From: an uncultured Sulfurovum sp.
Lineage (GTDB): Bacteria > Campylobacterota > Campylobacteria > Campylobacterales > Sulfurovaceae
DNA length: 5,489 nt
Assembly: GCA_902727905.1 (NCBI GenBank)
Contig: CACVAR010000206.1
Location: 1 to 5,489, forward strand
Direction of reading: 5' to 3'
Position numbers and translations under genes: made by a program. Shown one piece after another: positions 1 through 5,311 of this stretch. Within the stretch, counting starts at the first letter, position 1; every line of letters starts with the position of its first letter. The notes beneath the pieces are model-generated. The model saw only the letters and a program-made list of their open reading frames with translations. It was not told the origin of the DNA and made no database searches.

Positions 1-292
1 TAGGAAGTCCTCTTAATGCTTCCATCCAGTGTATCTTAGAGTCCATTGGCGCATTACGACTTAATTTATCTACCCAAGTCCATATAATAACATTTTTCCA
101 ATCAGTTGACGTTCCTTGTTTGTAAATGGCTAACCAGTCTTGGTTTGTAGGTGAATAATCAGAGAGTGATACGTTGTATTTTTCAGAAGGATCATCACTG
201 TCTGGACCAAAGGGATTATGGTTAAGTGAAATTTCTACACCATGTGCAGAAGTTAAGAGAAGTAGAGTAGCTATAAATATATTTTTTAACAT
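1..292 (-). CDS. Secreted DWIAIY-repeat protein, 5' part only
   Basis: This is the first 97 codons of a minus-strand gene that leaves the window at its left edge. The ATG at 292-290 follows an AAGGA ribosome site (302-298), 5 bases upstream, so the start is well supported. The protein begins with a signal peptide (MLKNIFIATLLLL, small residues, then VEISL). One repeat domain follows, showing DWLAIYKQG, TDWKNV and IIWTW, and reading reaches LRGLP at the edge. It closely parallels the first domain of the plus-strand protein encoded at 2149-3138, which has VEITL, DWIAIYK, NDWKNV, VWTW and LRGLP in the same order and spacing. It is therefore a paralogue in inverted orientation. The role is unknown; export to the periplasm or surface is inferred from the signal peptide. 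The number of further domains cannot be seen here. Confidence 0.9.
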   Translation of the reverse strand, partial: MLKNIFIATLLLLTSAHGVEISLNHNPFGPDSDDPSEKYNVSLSDYSPTNQDWLAIYKQGTSTDWKNVIIWTWVDKLSRNAPMDSKIHWMEALRGLP

Positions 293-322
293 TTTTTTCC
301 TTATTTTTTTTGTTATAAAATA

Positions 323-328
323 ATTATA
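323..328 (-). promoter_or_regulatory. Candidate -10 box for the minus-strand secreted gene
   Basis: TATAAT on the minus strand lies 30 bases before the ATG at 292, within a very AT-rich stretch. A second -10-like hexamer (GATAAT, 332-337) overlaps the same region. No convincing -35 is visible, which is common for sigma-70 promoters in Campylobacterota. The call rests on motif and position only. Confidence 0.35.
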
Positions 329-402
329 TATATTATCTTATAACGGGAAAATTAAAATGAAGAATTTAGTAAGAGTAAACTTGATTAGGATTTTTGTTGA
401 AT

Positions 403-420
403 AGACTTCTTGCATAACTC
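403..420. repeat. Probable terminal end of an IS5-type element
   Basis: AGACTTCTTGCATAACTC lies just beyond the stop codon of the IS5-type transposase remnant (422-669). It resembles the terminal inverted repeats I recall for IS5-family elements. No matching partner repeat was found in the window, consistent with loss of the element's other half. The outer boundary is inferred. Confidence 0.5.
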
Positions 421-421
421 A

Positions 422-669
422 TCAGGGAACATTAAAACCTCCATCCCAATTAATCAAAGCACAAATAAGATTAAAACATAAGCCAAATCGTTTACGTCTA
501 TTTCTATATTTTTGAGCGACGATTTTAAAAGTTTTAATTTTAGCATTTTAATATTTTTATCGAGTTGTTTAATTCCTAAATATCCTGTATCGACACAAAT
601 CAAGGTCTCTTTTTTGATAGGAAGTCTTGAGTGTTTAAATAGCTTAAAGTCATGTGTATTACTCATAGC
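422..669 (-). pseudogene. IS5-family transposase, C-terminal remnant with internal deletion
   Basis: Reading the minus strand from the IS630 border, the first part gives THDFKLFKHSRLPIKKET, then VDTGYLGIKQLDKNI. This is the segment around the second catalytic aspartate of IS5-type DDE transposases. The reading frame then changes near 530-545, and the other frame gives KIKTFKIVAQKYRNRR, then KRFGLCFNLI and INWDGGFNVP before a TGA at 424-422. That matches the usual C-terminal end of the same family. The lysine-rich stretch and the glutamate-bearing segment normally found between these two parts are missing, so a deletion of roughly a hundred bases also shifted the frame. The N-terminal half is absent beyond the IS630 insertion. 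The remnant cannot encode an active enzyme. Confidence 0.8.
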
Positions 670-691
670 TAAGTACCTAACTAAAATTAAT
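670..691. repeat. IS630 left terminal inverted repeat
   Basis: The sequence starts TAAGTACCTAAC and pairs with the reverse complement of 1708-1729, with mismatches only at positions 13 and 19 of 22. The transposase stop codon (679-677) lies within it. Confidence 0.88.
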
Positions 692-1683
692 GTCATAAAG
701 TAAGCCAAATCCATCCAATAACTTTTTAACATGCGTCCACAGTTTTTCAAAAGAAGAAAAAGCATTTAAATCAAACCATCTATACTTCATCTCTCTGCAT
801 AGTATTTCAATCAAATTCAATTCAGGAGAATAAGGAGGAAGATAGAGTAAGTGTAATCCCATTTTTTCCCATTTATCGATATTAGCTTTGAAGAGTTTAC
901 TCGTATGCATAGAGACATTATCGAGGATAACGACAGTAGGTTTATTATTGATTCTTTCTGCAAACTTATCAAAAAGAGCGACAGTAACTTTAGAGTCCAC
1001 AGAACCAGTTCTCATCTCATAAAACAGGTCTTTGTTTTTGGTATTTAAAAAACCCAAAACATTGACTCTTTTAGCGTATCTATCTGATGGTACTCTAGTA
1101 GGGTTTCCAACTTCTGACCAGGTATAAGGAACATTGGAATCCAAAGAGAAACCACTCTCATCAAAAAAATATAAATCACACAATCCTTTCTCGACAAATC
1201 CTTTAACACTCGTGATTTGATTTAACTTTTCCCAATAAGTCTTCCACTTACTATCTTTAAATATACCTCTTCTTGCTCTCTTATAACTTATCCCTATCTT
1301 TTTAAAAAACCTTTTCAACATTCGTTTTGTTACATTCTTCTTTTTACCCTCTACAAACACCTTTTTTAATGCAATACAAATCTCGTTTATATTTAGCTTT
1401 TTTTATATACTCTTTAACTGTTTTTTCATCTTCTTTTTTTCTTAAAAATGGCTTTCTTCCTCTTCCTTTTAACTCATATACTCCCTTTACTTTTTCTGAC
1501 TCAAATCTATTGAACCATCTATAAATAGTTCTGACCTTGCATCCAAAAATATCAGCTAACTCATTGACACTTTTCCCTTGATTACTTAACCGTATTGCTT
1601 GAGCTTTATATCTACTTTTATATCGCTCTTCCTCTCTCTAGCTCTTTAATCGTTTGCTCATCTAATTTACTTATATATCTCAT
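677..1683 (-). pseudogene. IS630-family transposase, two frameshifts
   Basis: Tc1/mariner-like DDE transposase acting on the IS630 ends. The probable ATG is at 1683-1681. The first 17 or so codons (MRYISKLDEQTIKELER) are in one frame. A shift at the GA tract (1632-1639) leads to the helix-turn-helix region, with QAIRLSNQGKSVNELADIFG and VRTIYRWFNRF. A second shift at a run of seven A (1398-1404) leads to the catalytic domain, open from about 1360 to the stop at 679-677. That domain keeps all three acidic residues: D in FFDESGF, D in VILDNVSMHTS and E in LPPYSPELNLIE, about residues 67, 147 and 185 counted from 1360. Both shifts are +1 (or -2) in sense, and the downstream frame has no convincing start of its own. 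The copy is most simply a recently broken pseudogene. Homopolymer sequencing error is an alternative. Confidence 0.88.
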
Positions 1684-1707
1684 ATCCCTATTATACTATT
1701 TTTGATG

Positions 1708-1729
1708 ATTTATTTTGGTTAGGTACTTA
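1708..1729. repeat. IS630 right terminal inverted repeat
   Basis: The reverse complement starts TAAGTACCTAAC and matches 670-691 at 20 of 22 positions. It lies upstream of the transposase start. A TATAAT hexamer (1695-1690, minus strand) is only a few bases before the ATG. Confidence 0.88.
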
Positions 1730-1893
1730 TTCATTTTGAATTCCTTGAAAGCCTGTATCTACCCATTGAGTTACATCATTGGGAATACTGTCTCCTAAAC
1801 CATATTTATCATATATTTTTTATCATGCATTGAACCTTTTACCGTAGGTGTTACAAGAATAATTCTTCTCTTTTCATGATTCACGATAAGGTT
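1730..1893 (-). pseudogene. Second IS5-type transposase, internal remnant
   Basis: Minus-strand reading gives NLIVNHEKRRIILVTPTVKG, then SMHDKK (1893 to about 1812). After a one-base frame change next to an A-rich run, it gives DKYGLGDSIPNDV and TQWVDTGFQGIQNE (1810-1730). This matches the middle of DDE_Tnp_4-type transposases of the IS5 superfamily: the HDKK motif, the IP.DV segment and the VDTGFQGI strand carrying the catalytic aspartate. It stops exactly at the IS630 border. The fragment covers the same HD-to-VDTG region that is also present at 422-669, so the two remnants come from different elements. Further scraps with stops upstream, such as FYSG and NGSYNKLHT between about 1920 and 2000, may be its decayed N-terminal part, but they are too weak to annotate. 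Confidence 0.7.
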
Positions 1894-2067
1894 CATTCAC
1901 TAGGCTTATGATATTTTCTTACCAAGCAGTGACTACCAAACCACTATAAAACCACCGTATGCAATTTATTATAAGAACCATTATTTGAGTGAAGATGAGC
2001 AGTTTGAGATTAGTTTTTAGATATTTTTTGAGTTGATACGTATATAGCTATATTAAGTTTTAAAAGT
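1894..2067. other. No convincing gene; possible decayed IS sequence
   Basis: All frames are broken by stops. Minus-strand scraps resembling transposase pieces occur between about 1920 and 2000, but they need several frame changes. No tRNA, rRNA or repeat array is visible. Confidence 0.4.
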
Positions 2068-2096
2068 TTATTCTTTTCAAGAAGGAAAAAGAATAA
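2068..2096. repeat. Inverted repeat upstream of the secreted-protein operon
   Basis: The left arm TTATTCTTTTC (2068-2078) and right arm GAAAAAGAATAA (2085-2096) are complementary apart from one bulged base, with a six-base loop. The structure lies just upstream of the TATAAT boxes at 2103-2113. It could be an operator for a regulator of the downstream genes or a weak terminator for upstream transcription. A/T-rich composition makes chance pairing possible. Confidence 0.4.
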
Positions 2097-2102
2097 TTTT
2101 AA

Positions 2103-2113
2103 TATAATATAAT
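2103..2113 (+). promoter_or_regulatory. Candidate -10 boxes for the secreted-protein operon
   Basis: Two overlapping TATAAT hexamers (2103-2108 and 2108-2113) lie 35-45 bases before the TTG start, giving a predicted leader of about 30 bases that contains the ribosome site. No clear -35 is present. Spacing to the start codon is similar to that of the related minus-strand gene at 1-292. Confidence 0.45.
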
Positions 2114-2134
2114 ATTTTTTAATAAAAATAAATA

Positions 2135-2140
2135 AAAGGA
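2135..2140 (+). promoter_or_regulatory. Ribosome binding site deciding a TTG start
   Basis: AAAGGA sits 8 bases before TTG at 2149. No ATG lies at a suitable distance in this frame. The TTG gives a signal peptide that aligns with the ATG-started paralogue at 1-292, so TTG is the best start. Confidence 0.7.
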
Positions 2141-2148
2141 CAGAAATA

Positions 2149-3138
2149 TTGAAAAATATATTAATATTAGTGAGTATACTTTTTTCTTATAGTTATAGTG
2201 TGGAAATAACCCTTTTTAACTCTAACCATGATGACCAAGACGGAGGTAAGCTTGATATTCAAATGAAAGATTATCAAGAAACAGAAAAAGATTGGATAGC
2301 AATCTATAAGCGTAATAGTTCTAATGATTGGAAGAACGTAATTGTATGGACTTGGACAAATGAGTTATTTGGAGTTTATCGTGGTGACCAAGATAGTAAA
2401 GCTTGGTATAATCCATTAAGAGGACTTCCAAAAGGAGATTATGAGGCTAGGCTTTTTAGAAAGAACTCTTATATTGTTGAAGCTACTTTACCTTTTACGG
2501 TTACACAAGCAGAACCATATGTATATATTCGAAGTAGTTATGGAAGATATGAACATAGTATAAAAAATCACTTTTACTTTGCACCTCTATATAAAGAAAA
2601 TAAACTTGACTGGGTAGGTCTCTACAAAACTACAGACTCAAATGATTGGAAAAATGTTAAAAAATGGGCTTGGGTTAAAGATTTACTTAAAAATCCAGAA
2701 GCCCCTTCTTATAGAAAATGGAACTTCTCTTCTTCGGACATTAAAAAAAATGAAGGAGAATATGAGGTACGCTATTTTCTTAATAATTCTTATCTAACTT
2801 ACGCAAGGTCAAATAAATCTATGTTAATTGAGCCTATTTTAAGAAGTATAGAACTTGGCGAAATTAAGCAGTTTGAAGATAATAGTGCTAATTTAGAAGT
2901 GAAATATAGAGATATAAAACGTAGCAGTAATAAAGATTGGATTGCTCTAGTAAAAGGTGATGAAGATTATTATCGACATCAAAACATTGTGGCATCGCAG
3001 TATCTTAATCACACAGAAACAAATGGAACTGTAAGTTTTGTGGTACATCCACGATACTGGGAGGGTAAAAGACTAAAAGCGATTATCTATAAAGATGATG
3101 GTTATGAAGTAGTGGCTCAAAGTTCTCGTAGCTATTAA
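2149..3138 (+). CDS. Secreted protein with three DWIAIY-type repeat domains
   Basis: A 329-residue predicted secreted protein of unknown function. Residues 1-18 form a signal peptide (MKNILILVSILFSYSYS), probably cleaved before VEI. Domain 1 (about 19-118) shows DWIAIYKRN, SNDWKNV, VWTW, LRGLPKGDYEARLF, NSY and ending F.V. Domain 2 (about 123-228) shows DWVGLYK, SNDWKNV, KWAW and GEYEVRYF.NNSY. Domain 3 (about 230-327) is degenerate: it keeps DWIALVKG and a final Y.DDGYEVVA but has lost the NDWKNV and W.W segments. The alternating aromatic strands suggest a beta-sandwich. The DWIGIY...W pattern recalls SKICH domains and bacterial N-terminal beta domains on some phosphoesterases, a motif-level resemblance only. 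The start is TTG with a good ribosome site. The gene is followed 37 bp later by a related gene without an intervening terminator, so co-transcription is likely. No enzyme motif is visible. Confidence 0.88.
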   Translation: MKNILILVSILFSYSYSVEITLFNSNHDDQDGGKLDIQMKDYQETEKDWIAIYKRNSSNDWKNVIVWTWTNELFGVYRGDQDSKAWYNPLRGLPKGDYEARLFRKNSYIVEATLPFTVTQAEPYVYIRSSYGRYEHSIKNHFYFAPLYKENKLDWVGLYKTTDSNDWKNVKKWAWVKDLLKNPEAPSYRKWNFSSSDIKKNEGEYEVRYFLNNSYLTYARSNKSMLIEPILRSIELGEIKQFEDNSANLEVKYRDIKRSSNKDWIALVKGDEDYYRHQNIVASQYLNHTETNGTVSFVVHPRYWEGKRLKAIIYKDDGYEVVAQSSRSY

Positions 3139-3164
3139 GTTAAATAAAATATATGAATTAAAAA

Positions 3165-3171
3165 AAGGAAG
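3165..3171 (+). promoter_or_regulatory. Strong ribosome binding site
   Basis: AAGGAAG lies 4 bases before the ATG at 3176, inside the 37-bp gap between the two secreted-protein genes. This supports translation from a shared message and fixes the start. Confidence 0.7.
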
Positions 3172-3175
3172 ATTT

Positions 3176-4627
3176 ATGAAAACAATATTATTTATAATAC
3201 TATTAAGTATGAATGCTTATACAGCATCATTAACATCCATAGAGTCTGTTTATAAAGCAGGTAGAGAAATTACTATAATGGCTGATAACCTAGAAGTACA
3301 CAATAAAAACTGGATAGGCATTTATGCTGCTACTGATAATAATGATTGGGACAATGTTGTACGTTGGACATGGACTAAAGAAGCCACTTCAAGTCAATTC
3401 CATTTTACTGGTTTATCACAAGGAGAATATGAAGCAAGGGTTTTTTACAATAACTCTTTTAAAACAGAAGCGTCAATTCGTTTTTCTGTTTCAAAACAAG
3501 GTGCTATAGAAACATTTACAAGTAAGAAGAGATATAATCCATATGAACTTATTGAAGTTAGTGCATATAATATGTTGGCACACCCTAAAGACTGGGTAGC
3601 TATTTATCCTAAAGGAAGCTCCAATGACTGGAAAAATGTTATAAGATGGGTTTACCTTGGTAGTGTAAATAATAGAGTGAGTTTTGAGGGACTTGAAGAA
3701 GGAGAATATGAAGTACGTACTTTTTTCAAAGATTCTTATACCGTGGAAGCAACACATAGTTTTACGGTAAAGAGACTTACAACATCAACTCCTTCAATAT
3801 CTATGGATTATCCAACTTACTCTACTCGTGATTATACTAAAATTTTTGTTAAAGGTTTTGAAGAAAACCAACAGGATTGGATAGCTATTTATCCTAAAGG
3901 AAGCTCCAATGATTGGAAAAATGTAATTCAATGGAAATGGATAGATGATAGTCTTAAGCTAATTCGTGAAGGGTTAAGAGTATATAGTATAACCTTTAAA
4001 CCATTACCTGAAGGTGAATATGAGGTTCGAGGTTTTTTCAAGAACTCATATGTAGATGAAACAAGAAAAGGATTTCGTGTAGTAAAACTAAGTACTACAA
4101 CTGATAAGCTACTTGAAAAAGCAAAAACACATTGTTTAGAAACTGATAATAGTACAGCAAGCATTTTATGTGCCAATGAAGGTAATACTGTATATATTTT
4201 CAGTGAAGATGAGCATAACGAATATACTTACTATGACCATTATAAAGTTTCACTTAATGATGAATCTGTAAGGGAATTACGTAGTTTAGCCATAGCAGAC
4301 TGGGAAAATGATGTTATACGAGGAGAATATTTTGTTTCTAAGTTTGAAGAGTCACCACTTTACATTACTCGATCATATGATAAATATGCTGATGAAAAAG
4401 GTAGATATACTTTTCATGCTAATGATAAGAGAGTTTTTACTTTGGGATGGTATGAACAAGAAGGTGTTATAAAAGAGAATACTTTAAAAGTTTCTGACGA
4501 TGGTACTAAGCTTCATATGGAACGTACTTTTAGGTACACTGATAAAAAATACATAGAAGTATATGAGCTTTCGGATTTGAATGATATCAAACTTTTTTCC
4601 AGAGAAGTCATTAATTCTTTGGATTAG
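3176..4627 (+). CDS. Secreted protein: three DWIAIY-type repeats plus a novel C-terminal domain
   Basis: A 483-residue predicted secreted protein of unknown function. A signal peptide (MKTILFIILLSMNAYTA) is likely cleaved near residue 17. Three repeat domains follow: about 19-106 (NWIGIYAATDNNDWDNV, RWTW, GEYEARVFYNNSF), 113-199 (DWVAIYPKGSSNDWKNV, RWVY, GEYEVRTFFKDSY) and 206-304 (DWIAIYPKGSSNDWKNV, QWKW, GEYEVRGFFKNSY). Repeats 2 and 3 are spaced exactly 95 residues apart and are nearly identical in their core, at the DNA level as well. Residues 311-483 are a different, unrecognised domain rich in D, E, Y and T, with two cysteines (320 and 332) that could form a disulfide in the periplasm. 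The gene lies 37 bp after a paralogue with the same domain type. The better-conserved repeats suggest a binding or structural module; the C-terminal domain may be the specific functional part. That division is inference. Confidence 0.9.
   Translation: MKTILFIILLSMNAYTASLTSIESVYKAGREITIMADNLEVHNKNWIGIYAATDNNDWDNVVRWTWTKEATSSQFHFTGLSQGEYEARVFYNNSFKTEASIRFSVSKQGAIETFTSKKRYNPYELIEVSAYNMLAHPKDWVAIYPKGSSNDWKNVIRWVYLGSVNNRVSFEGLEEGEYEVRTFFKDSYTVEATHSFTVKRLTTSTPSISMDYPTYSTRDYTKIFVKGFEENQQDWIAIYPKGSSNDWKNVIQWKWIDDSLKLIREGLRVYSITFKPLPEGEYEVRGFFKNSYVDETRKGFRVVKLSTTTDKLLEKAKTHCLETDNSTASILCANEGNTVYIFSEDEHNEYTYYDHYKVSLNDESVRELRSLAIADWENDVIRGEYFVSKFEESPLYITRSYDKYADEKGRYTFHANDKRVFTLGWYEQEGVIKENTLKVSDDGTKLHMERTFRYTDKKYIEVYELSDLNDIKLFSREVINSLD
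3597..3639 (+). repeat. Intragenic direct repeat, copy 1
   Basis: These 43 bases match 3882-3924 with a single mismatch (GACTGG versus GATTGG). They encode the VAIYPKGSSNDWKNV core of domain 2 of the secreted protein. Confidence 0.9.
3882..3924 (+). repeat. Intragenic direct repeat, copy 2
   Basis: This is the partner of 3597-3639, exactly 285 bases (95 codons) downstream and in frame. It encodes the same core in domain 3. Confidence 0.9.
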
Positions 4628-4640
4628 TAAAAAATAATAG

Positions 4641-4931
4641 ATATGTTTCAAAACTTACATTCAACCAACTACAAAAATCATACAAGATAATGGTAGTTAT
4701 GGAACTCATACGATAGAAGTAGATAAAGAAAACTACGTTTTAGGTGAAAACACTCTTAAAACTTCTAGTGGTGATACAGGTGGAAGTGATTATGATGACT
4801 TTGAATTTTCCAATATTGTTATGGAGTTTTATGCTACAACGATTAATCCTACTGAAAATTATGTAGAACTTAAACGTACAGGTTGGAACTTGGTTTCAAG
4901 CTGTGAAGATAGGTTACCACATCAGAATTAG
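4641..4931 (+). pseudogene. Headless coding remnant, probably of a secreted protein
   Basis: One plus-strand frame is open from the TAG at 4638-4640 to the TAG at 4929-4931 but lacks a usable start codon and ribosome site. It reads like genuine protein: TYIQPTTKIIQDNGSYGTHT, a further ENTLKTSSGDTGGSDYDDF segment, FYATTINPTENYVELKRTG and WNLVSSCED. It is in a different frame from the preceding gene, whose stop is at 4625-4627. ENTLK(T/V)S and Y(V/I)E(L/V) also occur in the C-terminal domain of that gene, which hints at, but does not prove, relatedness. The 3' end runs into the hemolysin III-like sequence, where the original reading is lost. I take it as an internal piece of a third gene, truncated at both ends. 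The parent family is not recognised. Confidence 0.5.
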
Positions 4932-5202
4932 TTTGAAATTTCTCTATCCTAATCGTTTTGAGGTATTTTCTTTAGTGGCATATGTGGTTATGGGTTGGCT
5001 AATAGTTGTCATTTTTGATACCTTTAAAAACAGTATTGATCCAGTAGGTTTTTGGCTTATTGTTGCTAGTGGTATGGCTTACGCTGGGGAAATTGTTTTC
5101 TATGTAAAAGATAATATTTCTCACTTTCACATTATTTGGCATCTTTTTGTTCTCTTAGGCTCAGTACTTCACTTTTTTGCTGTGCTTTTGTATGTTGTGT
5201 AG
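4903..5202 (+). pseudogene. Hemolysin III/PAQR-type membrane protein, C-terminal part only
   Basis: From about 4930 to the TAG at 5200-5202 the translation matches the last 90 or so residues of hemolysin III (YqfA/PAQR-like) integral membrane proteins, which normally have about 200-220 residues and seven helices. Three hydrophobic segments remain: FSLVAYVVMGWLIVVIF, then a segment around FWLIVASGMAYAGEIVFYV, then WHLFVLLGSVLHFFAVLLYV. The C-terminal HxxxH metal-site signature is present in HFHIIWHLF. The N-terminal helices and the first conserved histidine/aspartate region are absent. A GTG at 4903 would open the frame, but it has no ribosome site, and its first codons overlap the preceding remnant in another frame. 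A 5'-truncated pseudogene created by a deletion or rearrangement near 4925-4935 is most likely. A short expressed membrane peptide cannot be excluded. Confidence 0.75.
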
Positions 5203-5274
5203 TTTAGAGAGTTTATTAACTTAATTATCTCAAGACTTTCTACTAGGTTTATCCTTTATGGATTGGATGACTGG

Positions 5275-5296
5275 TTAGTTGTCTAACTAAGCTTAG
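5275..5296. repeat. Overlapping dyads next to the nucleotidyltransferase promoter
   Basis: TTAGTT-gtct-AACTAA (5275-5290) is a perfect 6-bp stem with a 4-base loop, and CTAAGCTTAG (5287-5296) is a perfect 10-bp palindrome. They overlap each other and end one base before the TATAAT at 5298. No T-tract follows, so an operator fits better than a terminator. Confidence 0.4.
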
Positions 5297-5297
5297 C

Positions 5298-5303
5298 TAT
5301 AAT
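5298..5303 (+). promoter_or_regulatory. -10 box of a probable leaderless promoter
   Basis: A perfect TATAAT lies 8 bases before the ATG at 5312, so transcription would start at or within a base or two of the start codon. No Shine-Dalgarno sequence is present between them. A weak -35 (TTAGTT, 5275-5280) lies at 17-bp spacing. Confidence 0.55.
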
Positions 5304-5311
5304 ACTTTACT

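Larger units (their letters stand above)
670..1729 (-). mobile_element. IS630-family insertion sequence, nearly complete
   Basis: The element is 1060 bp including the TA at each end, within the usual IS630 size range. The two ends are inverted repeats, 20 of 22 positions identical, both starting TAAGTACCTAAC. IS630 elements insert at TA and duplicate it, and TA is present at both borders. One minus-strand transposase gene fills the interior, and its stop codon lies inside the left repeat. The gene is interrupted by two frameshifts, so the copy is probably unable to move by itself. The sequence on either side comes from two different IS5-type remnants rather than one interrupted gene. Confidence 0.88.

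Noticed and set aside
512..703. Plus-strand open frame of 63 codons
   Set aside because: It is antisense to the IS5-type transposase remnant and has no ribosome site or recognisable product.
1398..1404. A7G slippery run as a programmed -1 frameshift site for the IS630 transposase
   Set aside because: A -1 slip from the upstream frame reaches TAA within two codons; the downstream frame needs +1 (or -2), and a second unrelated shift is also needed at 1632-1639.
1327..1524. Plus-strand open frame of 65 codons
   Set aside because: It is antisense to the IS630 transposase; its S/F/L-rich translation is what A-rich coding DNA gives on the other strand.
2064..2076. A 13-base sequence (AAGTTTATTCTTT) similar at 11 positions to one upstream of the inverted paralogue (370-382, minus strand)
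   Set aside because: Its distance to the -10 box differs by about 10 bases between the two genes, and such matches are expected by chance in DNA this AT-rich.
3324..4176. Open frames inside the second secreted-protein gene (3324-3509 plus strand; 3491-3757 and 3928-4176 minus strand)
   Set aside because: They are shadow frames overlapping a well-supported gene, without ribosome sites or family signatures.
4903..5202. Complete small membrane protein gene starting at GTG
   Set aside because: It has no ribosome site, its first residues do not match the family, and it lacks the N-terminal helices of hemolysin III proteins; truncation explains it better.
5275..5290. Hairpin as a transcription terminator for the hemolysin III remnant
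   Set aside because: It has a short AT-rich stem with no following T-run, and it overlaps the next promoter.
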